DNA of 64,000 nucleotides, taken from assembly GCA_028335825.1 (NCBI GenBank), contig JAIOKI010000009.1, positions 62,001-126,000 on the forward strand, read 5' to 3'. The stretch's first letter is position 1; each line of letters opens with the position of its first letter. The position numbers and the translations under genes are program-made. Positions 11,535-24,552 of this stretch are shown here, in pieces. This stretch comes from Nosema muscidifuracis (Eukaryota > Microsporidia > Nosematidae). Under the pieces are notes generated by a model. That model searched no databases. It had not been told where the DNA came from and was given only the letters and a program-made list of their open reading frames with translations.

Positions 11535-14500
11535 ATGTTTAATTAAAACTTAAAATTCATTGATATATTTTCTTTATCATCTTAAACAATATTTTGATAA
11601 TAAATTTAATTTTGTATTGCTGTCCGTATGAACTAAATAGATACCATTTTTTAAAATATTAAAATTTACTTCTTTGAGTATTCTGATGATTAATTCATAT
11701 TCAATTAAAAAGTATATTTAAAGAGAAATTGATTTAGCTTTGTCTATCTCATCTATAAAAAAGTAATTTCAATTTCTTAAGACTTCATAGAAGTGTCAGT
11801 ATTTTCTTTTTTTCAGATCTATATATGCATTTGAAGTTTGTTAAAATATCATTAAATTTATGTATTAAATCTAGATTTATAATTGTAAAGGAATATTGAG
11901 TGTTTGAAATGAAGATCATAAATATGTATCTTTTATGATTTTATATATATTGTAAATTATGCTTATATTTCTACATTCATTGGGACAATATACTCTTGTA
12001 CAAAGGGAATAAATTATTTAATACTTCTATGTTTGATTGAGTAAATAAATATATAATAAATGTGAGATTGCTTCTGTAATTTGATAAATCTTTTAAATTT
12101 AATTTACTAAATCAAATTCATATATTTAAATATTTGATCAATATTATTAATAATATAGAATATATCAATCTAAAGAATATTAGAAAAATACAATTCTTCT
12201 TTATTTCTAGTAATATATCTTTATAAATTATATAATGTTATTCTCTACTTTCCATTAAATATTTTAACTTACCTTGATTAGTTTGTCATCATAATGAAAC
12301 ATACAAATATTTTTATTAAACAAGAAGAAAATGTCAATTGTAAGAATATATGTGTTACTATGATTTTTGAAATAATTATTTTTCTCTATGTGATATATGA
12401 AAATTAAGTCGTATGATTTTTATCTAATATCAATATAATTATTTAAAAATAGATAATCATCATTAACTTAGTAATTTTTTAATATCTTATACTGTATATA
12501 AAATTATCTTCATCATGATGTAATGTATCATAAATCAATAGGTAAGTAATATTTACTTAGAAGTATCTCTTTGATTACAAATAACCCTGAGATGAATCTT
12601 CTGTACTAAAAATAAACAGAATGTAAAAAGATAAAAAATGCAATATGGGTATGAATTTTATTAATTTATTTCTGACAATATATATTAAAAAGAACAACAT
12701 ATGAAAAAATTTTAAAAATCTTTTTTATATACAAAACTTTGTAGATGAATATTATTTTAATAATATAAGGAACTTAAAATTTTATCAAAATTGACTACAA
12801 TTTTTTGATACTTGTTAAACTTCTTTTAATAGATATAATCAGTAATTTTCTACAATAAGAATAGATAAAAATTTGATTATATTTTTATGGCATTAAATAC
12901 AGGTATACTTTATGAACTAAGTAAGTTCCTTAAGATGCTAATCTTTGAAAGCTAAATATGTAGACTTGAAATTGGTGATTGTTTAACCTGTGAGTCGAGA
13001 CTGGTGTCTGTTTATGTTCTTATATATTGCAGCAAGTTAGATTTTTATAAATATATATGAATTAATTTATAAAGAATAAAAGAAACTTATTTATTGGGAG
13101 GATTTTTATCACAAAGGTATTCTATTGTTTTATAGTTGATTACTATGGAAGTTCATTCATTAGTCATTTAATAAGTAATCTTGAATATTTTATTTTTCTT
13201 ATTTGTATTTTTAATTTATAAATATATCATCCATTGTATTGCATAACTCATCCTACAATATATTTAATTATATCTGACCCTTGAAATAAAAATTAATCCC
13301 TCATAAACATATAAATAATGATTTTTATTTGAAATATCATCCTTAGAAAATAAATGATTTTATTGGATTTTCATATATGAATAATATTTTATATCTATCT
13401 ATATATTCTCTTAAATCATTAACATATATAAACACATAAGAAATTCTAAAATATTTATTTTTATCATTAATATAATAGATGAATATATAATTTTATGCTA
13501 TCTTCATAATATTACAAAATTAAGAAGATAATAATTTTTTTATTATTCTCTTGTCTATCTAATTCATATATAAATAATTTACATTTATTTTTTTCTAATC
13601 CCAAATAACAAAAATTTATTGCTGTTCTGAGAATGGAAACGTTTTATGTCTAGTCAACTGATAATTTATATTTTTAAAAAATTTTACCCCAATATAATAT
13701 TAATATATGTATAGAAAATTTTAGAAATAGTGCAGGTTTTCCTCTAACGAATTCAAGGAATTTTCTCAAAATTGATTAATTCTAAACTATCAAATTTATA
13801 AGAAAACTGAATTATAGTGATTGTAAGAACAAATGCTTAAATATGTCTACTCTAGTTAGGTTTAACAAATATACAATAGAAAAGATGAATCCACTTAATA
13901 TTATTAGAAACTTAAGTGAAGATTTTTATGTAAAATTATTTTTAGTTGAGATAAATGTATTAAGAATTAAATCAGAAAGCTAGATATTAAATCATGAGAA
14001 ATACTAATTATATTTTAGAGGAACTTAATAACTAAGCATGAAAAATGTATATGTAATATTTAACGATTATTTATAAATTTATATTAAGGAAATATCTTGT
14101 AAATGAATGTAATTAGATCTGATAAAGACTTAGATCATAATTTTTGAAAATAAAATAATGTATACATATAGATATGATAAGTTCATTAGAAGTGGTTAAG
14201 AAATTATGTAAATGATAGGAGAAAAAGATATATTACACTGCATTACTAAATTATGATTAAAAATGGATATATCACATCAAAATAGTCATGGTTCAATAAT
14301 GTAAGACTAGTGCTCAGAAATAATGAAATAATATTTCGACAAATTGAATAAGCTAATGAAAAGGATATTTATTTTTTTTTGTTATACATAGATAATATAT
14401 TGTAAAGAATATTTTATAGAATTTTTATAACAAGACATACAAGTGGCATAGAAATAGTTGTATTGATACATACAGGTGATATAATAAATAAATTTTATCA

Positions 14501-17500
14501 AGCTGGTCTGATTGTGAATAACCCTAAAAATTATATTAAAACAGGTAGAGATCATAAAGGCATTATTAAGAGTCTATAGGAAATTAATAAAGAATTGTAC
14601 AGATAAATGATATCTTTATAATAAGATGTGTGAAAATAAATTTAAATAAAGTGAAGGTTTAAAAAGATATTTCATATTCTAATAAAGGTCTAAGAGTAGT
14701 ATTAAGTCATATATTAGATAATGAAGATACAAGCAATAAAATTAAAACACTCATTTACATAAAAAAAATGTTATGTGTATTGCTGAGAATTTCTAATATT
14801 TTTCTGAGGATAGATTTTACTGATCATGTGTCTTAGAAGTTTTAACAGAATAATCACATGTCATGATTTCGATGAAATTTATCTGTAGAATCAAAAACGA
14901 AATATCACATGTTGATGTTTTCTCAAGTTTGATGAATAACGAACATAAAGTGAAACTTGGAAATGTAGATTATATTGAAAAATTTAAGATCTTATGGTAA
15001 GTTGGTTTAAAGAATTATAAAGCCAACATCTGAATAAATTTAGAAGTGACTAGAAAAATTCCTTATGTGCAAGAAGTATAGCATATTAAAAAATAATGGA
15101 TTTAGATATTTTCGTGAATTAAGCTAGGTGACAATCTAGATTTTTATTCATTGGTTTATATAAGAAGTAAATCATTTTTCAATTAGTACAATAGACAGAT
15201 GAATTTATATAATATTGACTAAGCCCATAGAAAATTTATTGTTCAAACATTTATCTTTGACTGTAAAAATTAGAAAGTATATTTTAGAAGAGGAAATAAT
15301 ATCACACTACTTCTTTGTATCATTATAATTCTAATATGAAAGATATTTATTAATATTAGAATAGATAATGTAATAAAAGTAGAAATGTAGGGATGACTTT
15401 TTTCAATAATTTAAAAAGATTTAATATGGATTAAATATAAACTTTATTAAGATAAATGACGATCTAGATTTGTGAATGTATTGTTATTTTAAGTTTCGAT
15501 ATATTTGTTAAAAATAGATTACTCATCAAGATTGATTTATACCTCTTAATTTCAAGTGTTGTGATATGATCTTTTCATCGTAAAATATTTTTACTCTAAT
15601 CATTATAATATCTTTAAAGTTTATCATCAAATGTTTGAATTCTATAGAATTTGATGTTAAGATATTAAAATTCATATCAATCTCGATTAGAGCATATATA
15701 ATTTTTTAATCAAATAACACTACTAATAGATATATTAATGATAATATTTACCTTATAAATGTCTATTTATCATATTACAAGAAGAGATATTTATTGTTAA
15801 TTAGATTTTTACTCTATATTTTAATAATGTAAAATTATGATAAATGAAATATTACGTATCTCTAACATGACAAGTCAAGGTATATAAAATATTTTATTAA
15901 CTTTATATAGTTTAGTATATATGCTATTTATTTATTCACATTATATCTGAATAATTTTTATACACCCTCACTTTATAATATCATAAATTAATCCTTTGTT
16001 TAATTGATTTTTATAATTATAGATTTCACAAAAGTTAAATATTTACCTTTTTTACTTTAATTTACTAAGATTATTCTTCCTTAGAAATATTTTCTCTAAT
16101 ATAGACATTTAAGTAGATTTATGGCGTAGAATGATTAAATGTTTTATTTATATGTGAGATGTAATCTGACATCTTCTAATTATTTTCTTACAGAATCTTC
16201 AATACAATATTGGTCATGTAAGTTTGTAAATATAATTATTTTCACACTCTATATCTGTAATTATATATTTTTCATCATGTATATATTTGTGTTTATTAAT
16301 TGTTAATATAATTGTAAATTTAATGGACTTGTTTGATATATTAAATGATAATAAATATAAAAGTATGTATTTTCTTTTTTATGTTTATATTTGAACTAAT
16401 ATTAAATTATACAATTATCTATGTCAGATTAATTTTATCTTCTTATTAGTCTTTTGAGTATAACATGCATATTTCTTATTCACTCATAATTTAATTTTTC
16501 ATCATTTCTATTACATTTAATTTGACTCATAAAGCCCTTGAATCTTCATTGAATATATCAATTCAAAGAATGATGCTTTTTTGATATTATTAAATGGTTT
16601 TGTATTATTTTTAATATTAATTAAATATAACTAAGATTCATCATATATCTACACATTGTAATTTTTAATATCTTAGATGCCTAATTTGTTATCAATTTAA
16701 AAAAATAGATTTTTAATTTTTTAATTAACATTGATTTGTTTGTATCTTTTTGTGCTTACATTAATTTAAATAAAAATCTATCTAGGTCTTTATCATATAG
16801 ACACTAATATGTACAAATAAAAAATGATTTGTATATCAGAATTTCACAATTCTAAATCTCTAAAAGAATCTTGAATCTATTGACATTTTTATTTCTGTCA
16901 GTGGGGTGTAATCGTATATTATAAAGATCATCTTTAAAATTATAAACTATTCTTATAATATTAGGTAATATATTTATATAACCATAAAGAAATTATTTAA
17001 GATGAAAATATTTATATTTCTTTAAATGACTTGTTTTATTCAGCCATGTAGCTTTTAAATGATAATTAAATATTTCATTAGTCTTTTTATTTCATATTTA
17101 TATGTTCTTAATATTTTTTAACACATAAAATATTTAATGATTCTATAATATTTTTGATTAAAAATAATGTTTCTGTAACCTTCATAATTTTATTCTTTTA
17201 CATGATATTATTTCTTCTGCGTTTATCTTAAAATTATATAAATCTTTTTTTTTATTCTTAACAGCACATATTATTTTTTATGTTCGACTATATGAAGATT
17301 TTTGACATTATAAAAATCAATTAATTTACCATGAGAGAAAATCTTTAAATATGAGATGATAATTACATATAAATACTTCTGATAAGTTATTTGAATATTG
17401 TGCTTATTGATTCAATTGACTAACCGAATTCTATAATTTAACATTTAATATAGCTATAATAATCACTCATATTTAATTTTTATTACCTCTATAAATTCAA

Positions 17501-18402
17501 ATTATGTCTTTTATATATAGCTATTTCTTATAGGTGTACTACATTCTACCTTCTTGAGAGTGCTAATTGAATATATGATTCATTTATAACCTATTATGCA
17601 AAAAATATCAGAATCTTTTTAAAGATTTTATATGATGTTAATTAAAATTAAATGTATAATTTTATTTTAACTTGTAAATATATAATGACAAACTATCTAA
17701 CTTAAAAATGGTATATTTTAACTATTTCAATGATGTATTGAATAAGAAATTTTAGATTTTAAAACACTAATCTTTCATGAGGATATATACAAAATCATTA
17801 GAAAACTAGTAATATGAAGAGAACAAAATCTATTTTTTGGAAATACGAGAAAAGATATTTTGAGTAAGAAGAATAGCTAAATATTATATATTTAAGATAG
17901 GATTATGAATTATGATCATAAGAACTAATAACGAGATAAATATTAATATTATCTAATTAAACTTTTTATCAAGTTATTTTACTATACATCTTAAAAGTCA
18001 ATATAAAATATAAAAAAGATGATATTTTTTATAGAACTTTAATAATTTTTTACTAAAATGATAACCTGTTTTAGTTTCCATAACTCTTCTATACATAAAT
18101 ATATTTTTTATTAATTTCTTAAATCTTCATTTAGATGTACATGTCTATTTATACAGATCATTAATATTTTGACTCAGTATTTATTTATTCATGTCATGAT
18201 TTTATAAATTTTTTGATAGATGAGATATTGAACATCACATATTATTAATGTCAATTATTTTCATTATTTTGTAATATTTTAATAGTTCAATGAATATGTA
18301 AAATAATTACCAAAAGATGAAATAATACAGTTTAATATAAATTCTTAGATATATTAAGCATATAATATTATCCTTTAAATAAAAATAAAATTAGTACTAT
18401 TT
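11535..18402. other. long intergenic AT-rich region
   Basis: Nearly 7 kb has no intact gene. A worn retroelement-like stretch on the plus strand lies at about 13800-15300. The block at about 12890-13060 has unusually mixed composition and a short coherent plus-strand frame, but I recognise no family in it. The T-rich region at 15500-17650 reads like eroded minus-strand sequence, again without a recognisable product. Confidence 0.45.
13800..15300 (+). mobile_element. possible fossil Ty3-like retroelement
   Basis: At about 14432-14575 the plus strand has a short frame resembling a retroviral-type aspartic protease motif, in which a hydrophobic run leads into a TG pair. Further coding-like blocks follow downstream to about 15120, where RT would be expected. 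It is heavily broken, no terminal repeats were seen, and the family call is weak. A decayed host gene is equally possible. Confidence 0.2.
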
Positions 18403-18960
18403 ATGATAAGCATATTTTGTTCTTTACTTCTTTTATCTCCTATATTTGTACAACTAGTCGATAAAAATATGAGTGAAGTGTCTTTAAGAAACATTTAATG
18501 CTAAAATCTATGAGATTATACAAGGTTCTTTTGATATAACAGAAAATGATTATATACTTATTTATAGAAAAATGTCATAGACTAGTTATTTGTATAAAAT
18601 AATTGTAGATTTAAGTAAATTACTTATCTAGATGATATGCATTTATACTCAATTTTTATTATATTAATTGATGGAAGTAGTCAATGATACTCTAAAGATT
18701 TTAGATATGATATAAGAAACAACAAGATTGCGCTTGCAAGAAGATAATATAAAGATTCTTTCTATATAAATTATTATATTGGTATATCTTTTTTATCAAT
18801 CTGTAATTGTTGGGGACTGATACGTCTATAAAGAAACAAAGTCAATTCTTTGGATTAGTTTAAGTTTTCTTGCTGATTTAATTTATCAGTCCAAATAATT
18901 ATAAAAAGAAACCCCAGAAGAATAAATATGTTTTTCAGCAACAATTCTTCATACAACACA
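18403..18960 (+). pseudogene. decayed secreted-protein gene
   Basis: An ATG at 18403 opens a good signal peptide (MISIFCSLLLLSPIFVQLV) followed by an acidic or polar stretch and a stop about 30 codons in. Coding-like fragments continue on the plus strand with multiple stops and frame changes. The N-terminal layout resembles family A proteins, but too little remains to assign it. Confidence 0.35.
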
Positions 18961-19201
18961 AAGAAAAAAAATAAGAAAAAGAATATATTTTTATTCTATT
19001 TTCTGTAATAACTCAATTAACTACCATCAATACTTTTTTTAGATATGAAAAAATGTTAGATTTAATCCAATAATTCATCTTGCTCACCATTTAATTTTTG
19101 GTTGTAGAGCATAAAAAAATAAATACAAAATATTAGTATATGGCTATAATTACTAAATACTGTATTTTTATTTAATAAATAGTTAAAATTAAAATAATTG
19201 T

Positions 19202-20896
19202 TTAATTAATATTTTTTTTATGATCATCTAACAATTTATAAATATCATCATAAATAACTTCAGTCTGATTGTTGCCATTTTTATATTTAATTAAACTTCT
19301 TATTTCTGATCGAATATCTTTAAATATTGACGAATAAATATCTTCACGTAAAAACGAACGAATATTGTATCGAAATTTAGAGTTTTTTCCTTTTAAAAAA
19401 ATCTTAGCAAGAAATTCATTCATGCAAAGAATAATATGATCAAAAGTATTCTTCGATTTATTTTTTACACTTCCGAAGAAATTAAATAGCATCACTGTAT
19501 CATTAGAAATATTACCTCTATTTTTTCTTCTCTTATACATATCACACATTTCAAAATACATTAATAGATCAAAATAGATGCTCGAAATATTATTATGGTA
19601 ATAACAAATTTCATCCATGATAAAGTGAGAAAGTTTTTGATAATATTCAGATTCAGAATTATCATTTTCTTCGATTAATTTAGGATTAACGTAATCAAAG
19701 TTTATATTATTTTCACATTTTTTAAATAAACCTAAGGTGAATAGAATTTCATACATTATCAGATTTCTAGCTTTTCCTTTATTAGATAATATACTTATTA
19801 AAATATCCTTGTATAATTTACTATCTTTTATAAGATAAAAAAATCTTAAAATACTTTCAATATTTTCTAGGCTGCTATTTTGACAAGTTTTAAAGAAAAT
19901 CTTCATTTCTTCAAAAACATCTTCATCGATATATTTATGCTCTTTATTGTTAGAATTTTTAGAATAACAATTCCAGTTCATAAATATTCTATCATAAAAT
20001 AATCCCACTTTTAGGTTTTGATAGACTTTTTTAGGATTATCTAAAGATTTAGAATACTCAGTAGCTTCATTTTGATCAAATATAGCTTTTTCATTAGATT
20101 TAGTTGTTTTTCTGCATTTATCAAATCTTCTTGCTCTTAACTTAACTTTATTATCTTTTTTATCAATATAAAGACAGGAAATATTTATTAATGATGATAA
20201 TTGTAATATTTCGTTTAATTCTTTTTCCTTATAATTAGAATACTTTTTGAAATAATATTCAACATATTTTTTGTAATTAAATTCATTTATGTCTATAGTG
20301 TATATATATCTATTTTTATTATCTGAGATTAAACTAAAATAAAATTCATAAGAATTACAACCTTTTACATAGCCTAGTCTAGAACAAGATTTTCTATCAT
20401 AGTCTGAGTTTTTTGAAGATGGATTATTTTTCACGTCTTCATTGTATACTAAGTATGACTTAGTATCTACATTATCAATAATATAATGAGAATAATCTAA
20501 AAGATTTTTCATTAAATTAGAGATTATATCTGCATATTTATTAGTTTCCTTATTTTTTACAATATAAAAGTACTTATTTTTATCAGAAAAATGGTATAAA
20601 GTTTTAACAATTGATTTTTTCAATCCATTTTTAAAATCTAATTTATCATCTAGGTATTTATTAAAGCAAAAAGTAATTTCTTTTGTATTTTTTCGTGATT
20701 CATTGTATCTTGTGATAACAATCCGTGATTTACGGATCTTTAGTACATGCATTGGAAGATTGCAGTCTTTGCTTATAAATACAAAATCTTCTGAATCAGT
20801 TTTCTTCGAAATTATTTTAGATAAATCTTCTCGTATTTCTTCTTTCAGTTTAGATGTAGTAATTGATATTAAATATATTAAAGCAAAAAACTTCAT
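19202..20896 (-). CDS. secreted family A protein (564 aa), divergent member
   Basis: I chose the ATG at 20896 because ACTCCATC lies immediately upstream, as at 5298, and because it gives a clean signal peptide (MKFFALIYLISITTSK). The open frame extends seven codons further to a TTG, which is an unlikely start. The body is Lys/Asn/Asp-rich and helical. The core block seen in other family members is present around residues 330-440: VFEEMKIFFKTC, a DILISILSNK helix, then LLMYFEMCDMY matching LLYFELCDIA of the 5298 protein. It has more cysteines than its relatives (about a dozen), including several in the N-terminal half. No catalytic motif is visible. It is the only intact family A gene on the minus strand. 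Function is unknown. Confidence 0.85.
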   Translation of the reverse strand: MKFFALIYLISITTSKLKEEIREDLSKIISKKTDSEDFVFISKDCNLPMHVLKIRKSRIVITRYNESRKNTKEITFCFNKYLDDKLDFKNGLKKSIVKTLYHFSDKNKYFYIVKNKETNKYADIISNLMKNLLDYSHYIIDNVDTKSYLVYNEDVKNNPSSKNSDYDRKSCSRLGYVKGCNSYEFYFSLISDNKNRYIYTIDINEFNYKKYVEYYFKKYSNYKEKELNEILQLSSLINISCLYIDKKDNKVKLRARRFDKCRKTTKSNEKAIFDQNEATEYSKSLDNPKKVYQNLKVGLFYDRIFMNWNCYSKNSNNKEHKYIDEDVFEEMKIFFKTCQNSSLENIESILRFFYLIKDSKLYKDILISILSNKGKARNLIMYEILFTLGLFKKCENNINFDYVNPKLIEENDNSESEYYQKLSHFIMDEICYYHNNISSIYFDLLMYFEMCDMYKRRKNRGNISNDTVMLFNFFGSVKNKSKNTFDHIILCMNEFLAKIFLKGKNSKFRYNIRSFLREDIYSSIFKDIRSEIRSLIKYKNGNNQTEVIYDDIYKLLDDHKKNIN

Positions 20897-23494
20897 GATG
20901 GAGTAAAAAAATTTCAAATTTATATTTTTACAAATAAATTAAATTTTTTTTAATTTAAAATTGACAAATAAAAAATCATAGATATGTTAGAAATAAAGGA
21001 ATAAAGAATTCTTATTTTTGTATTTAAAAACTATAAGAATATAATTTTTGCAATATTTTATTGTAGTTAGAAAATAATAAATTTATCATAATTAATATAA
21101 TATTTTATTTTTATGTAATTGTTGTGTAATTTTAATTTACAAATAAAAATTTATCATTTAAATTAAAAATATATCAAACATTTGTTTATGTCAGGCAAAG
21201 AGATAATAATTTTCTATGTGTCATCAGAATGCTTATGATTAAATAAATTAAATTTTATAAATTCAAGATGTTTGATTGATAATAATAAATTAAAAATTCA
21301 ATATTTAAATTCTGAGTTTTTAATTTATAATTTGAGAGTGAAAAAATGTAAATACTATAATAGATTATATAACAATATTGATTGATAATTTAAATACTTT
21401 ATTATTGTTAGAAAAGTAGAATTTCATCTTTTATTTATAGTTGATTATACATAAATAACTTTATTGTTTCTTTGTAATTTACTACTATTAAACATATATT
21501 TAATATGAAGTAAGTAATTTCAAAAATATAATTTTGTAACTTAAATTAATATTTCGCATTTCTAAAAATTACCAGCCAAAATTACAAATTCAAGACTTAA
21601 TAGATATGAAGATTATGCACATAAATGTTACGTTATACCAGGACTAAACAAAAAAATTGGAATGATTCTTAAACAATTTTTATTATCATCTTACGAAATA
21701 CCACGTGGTCATAACAAAATTTATATATAATAATATAACATAACAGGATATTTTTTGTATTTGTTTGTAATTAATTCATTAATTATGTTTCTTTTTCTTA
21801 ATGCTCTAAACTTATTATGGGCTACTTACACATGAATTCTGTTGATGCAAAATCAATTCATTATTCTATATAATATAATTTTTTAGTCCTAAATGTCATT
21901 CGAACTGATTTTCTAAGAATACTTGTTATTATACCAGACTTTATTTTAAACATACCTTTGATAACTACTGTACTGGAACCATACATTCTTTGTTAATATT
22001 TTCAGTAATATTCCAAAATGTCAAATAAATTACCCCTTTTTTATAAATTTCTATTGGATAAACAACATAAAGGAAATTAAATCTTAGACATACATATATT
22101 ATTACATCTATAGACAAAGGGGACAATGTACCAATAGAAAAATTTATTGACAATTCTTCAATTCATATCGTAATGCAAGAGCAACTATTTTTGATGTTGA
22201 CTTATTAAATCAAGTTTTGTGTATATACACACTACTAATTACTTAAATTGTAAATGAAGAGCAATACTTGCCGATTCATTATTTGTATAAGCTACATTAT
22301 AGGCTTGTTTATGAAAAAATGACAAGAATTGTATTATTCATACTGTAAATGTCTCTATGTATGGGTTGAAGTCTGATTGTATGCTATTTACTGGTGTTTT
22401 AGATTAAGATAATTTCGATATTACTGATTTTTACTTACCAGATGACAGAAACTTCATCTTATTTGTGGATAAAAGATAGTCGTTGTCTGTGATATAGAAT
22501 ATTTATGAAAGTTTTCTTCAAGTAGTTTCTATTAGTACATATCATACCTGGATATTATAAATGACATAGCTTTCTTATGATCTATTGTTTTCTATTTTAT
22601 AAAACTTATTTTAATGTCTTTAGTCTAGAAATCATCTAGTAGATTTTGAAGAATTCTATCATTTGCTTAGATATGGGTTTTTTCACTTTGGACAAGCTAT
22701 ATGGTTAGACATTGTTACTAATTGAAAATAATAGTGGAAGAAGTGTCAAAAATAAATGATTTCTTTATTTATATAATTAAAGAGGAAAATTAATTTTGAA
22801 GATAGTATTTTATGTATCTAAATATCTATCTGTTAATAGGTATAATTATAAGAGTCATAAACCAACTAATTAATAAATTAACTTAAAATGATTTACGGAA
22901 GCAGGCAAAGATAATCTTATAAATATATAAAATTAAATCTATGAGTAATTATATTTTCTTAAGTATTTTTAATTTAACAAAAAAATTATATTTTCAATAA
23001 TAAATTAAATATAAAATTAAAGAGTTTTATGAATCTTATTTATAATAATTAATAAAGTACAAACTTTAAGAGAATATTCTAAGTTTTACATAAAGAGATA
23101 AAATACTTAAAAGAAATATTTATTTTTCTGCATACGTTAAATAACATCTATGAAAAACTTTTTATATTATAAAAATTATAATATATTTTATCTGTCTAGC
23201 GTAAATTCTTGATATATGCTTAATAAATAATTTTTACTAAACATCAGATCATGTAAAATTTATTATTTTATTCATGTTATGTAATACAGATAAATAAATA
23301 TTCTATAATATTTCAGATATATATTTATATTCTCTCTTTCTTAAGTTCTAGAAAACTTGACAATAAGTTCAACCATTAGAGTTCATTAAGAAGAAGTTAA
23401 TTGTAGAGTCGATACCCAAATAATGTAATAACCTTATTGTAAGTGATAATAAAAGTTAATTTTAATATGACTTATTAAAAATAACAATATAATT
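20897..23494. other. intergenic region with a mixed-composition relic
   Basis: From 20897 to about 21570 I see only AT-rich sequence. From about 21580 to 22760 the composition is less skewed, and coherent plus-strand coding-like blocks occur (see separate entry). From 22760 to 23494 I see nothing. Confidence 0.5.
21580..22760 (+). pseudogene. decayed gene of unknown family
   Basis: Several plus-strand blocks read as protein without being continuous. One at about 21570-21730 contains NRYEDYAHKCYVIPGLNKKI, one at about 22100-22180 contains DKGDNVPIEKFIDN, and one at about 22340-22480 contains YLPDDRNFILFVDKR. Stops and frame changes separate them. GC content is visibly higher than in the flanks. 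I do not recognise the family; a transposon-derived or housekeeping gene is possible. Confidence 0.3.
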
Positions 23495-24552
23495 TAAACA
23501 TCATCATAATTCAGATCACTGACACTCTTATCAGAACTCAATACGTCTTCAAATACTTCACTTCTTATCGGCACATTATTTTCTTAATATATATTTTTCT
23601 TTATACAACCCATTGAAAGTATAATTAGCATCAGCTGATATTGCCATATTAAATGTCTTAGCTTGTAACAAACTTCCATTTATTATACAGTATAAATATC
23701 TTTAAGATTTATCTTTATTGATATTGGTAAAAATATAAGACATCCACGTTTCGGATAGCTTGTAATAAATTTACTTATTATTATTTAAGTGTAGTAAGTT
23801 TTTCAAAATACTTCAGAAAGTAAACAATTGTATCTTTTTTTCTAATATTGAATCATTAACATTTATATCTACTTCTTCTACTCTAAAAGATAATATTTTG
23901 TAAGCTTGTGTTTTATAAATGTATCTAAAGATAGAACAATTTTTTATCTATGTATTATATTTCACTTGCATTTTTATAATATATTTTATGATCATAACTA
24001 TATTTAATAGTTTTAAATAATCTTCATACAATTTGAAATTATATTTTCTCTAGGTTATATGATAGTAATAACTTCAAAAGTTAGTAAATCTTCTTCAATA
24101 TTATCATTACAAGCATCTTTTATTTCATTAATACATTCATTAGTAGTTATAAATTTAATTTTAACATTACCAAAATTAATTGATACTTCATTTCTTACAT
24201 ATGCTATACATTCAATATTCTTAATAGAAATATCCAATAAAATCTTTACATTATTAAATTCTATAAAATTTTCAATTTACTCCAATATTATTAATTTCTA
24301 ATACTTTCATATAAATATTTATCTTATTACATATCTTAATAATTTCATCAATATGATTTCACCTATACCACTAACAAAAAATAAAGTATTTTCGTATAAT
24401 CTTAAATTTGTATCTTTAAACATCTCTATATCTTTTTTATGTAATAATATATCCTTCTTAAGATTTAATAGATATTCTATCATCATCAAGTTTTATAATA
24501 ATTTTTCATTTTTCAGAAAACCGTTTTCTATTGTTTCAACTTCTATGGAGTA
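23495..24552 (-). pseudogene. decayed gene of unknown family with ACTCC leader
   Basis: On the minus strand a TTTTTTTACTCCATAGAAG leader near 24552 closely resembles the start of the 20896 gene, with the ATG lost. Coding-like segments follow in changing frames: a coiled-coil-like stretch near 24400, an intact 60-codon piece at 24055-24237 (contains SINFGNVKIKFITTNEC), a piece near 23640 containing NGSLLQAKTFNMAISADAN, and an acidic C-terminal piece ending at about 23497. I cannot assign a family. The shared leader suggests it was expressed like family A genes. Confidence 0.4.

Noticed and set aside
20897-20917. Upstream TTG start for the minus-strand family A gene
   Set aside because: It would put the ACTCC motif inside the coding region and spoil the signal peptide. 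The ATG at 20896 fits the pattern of the 5298 gene.
21965-22153. 62-codon minus-strand ORF
   Set aside because: The opposite strand carries the more coherent coding-like relic. This one has no start motif or similarity to its neighbours.
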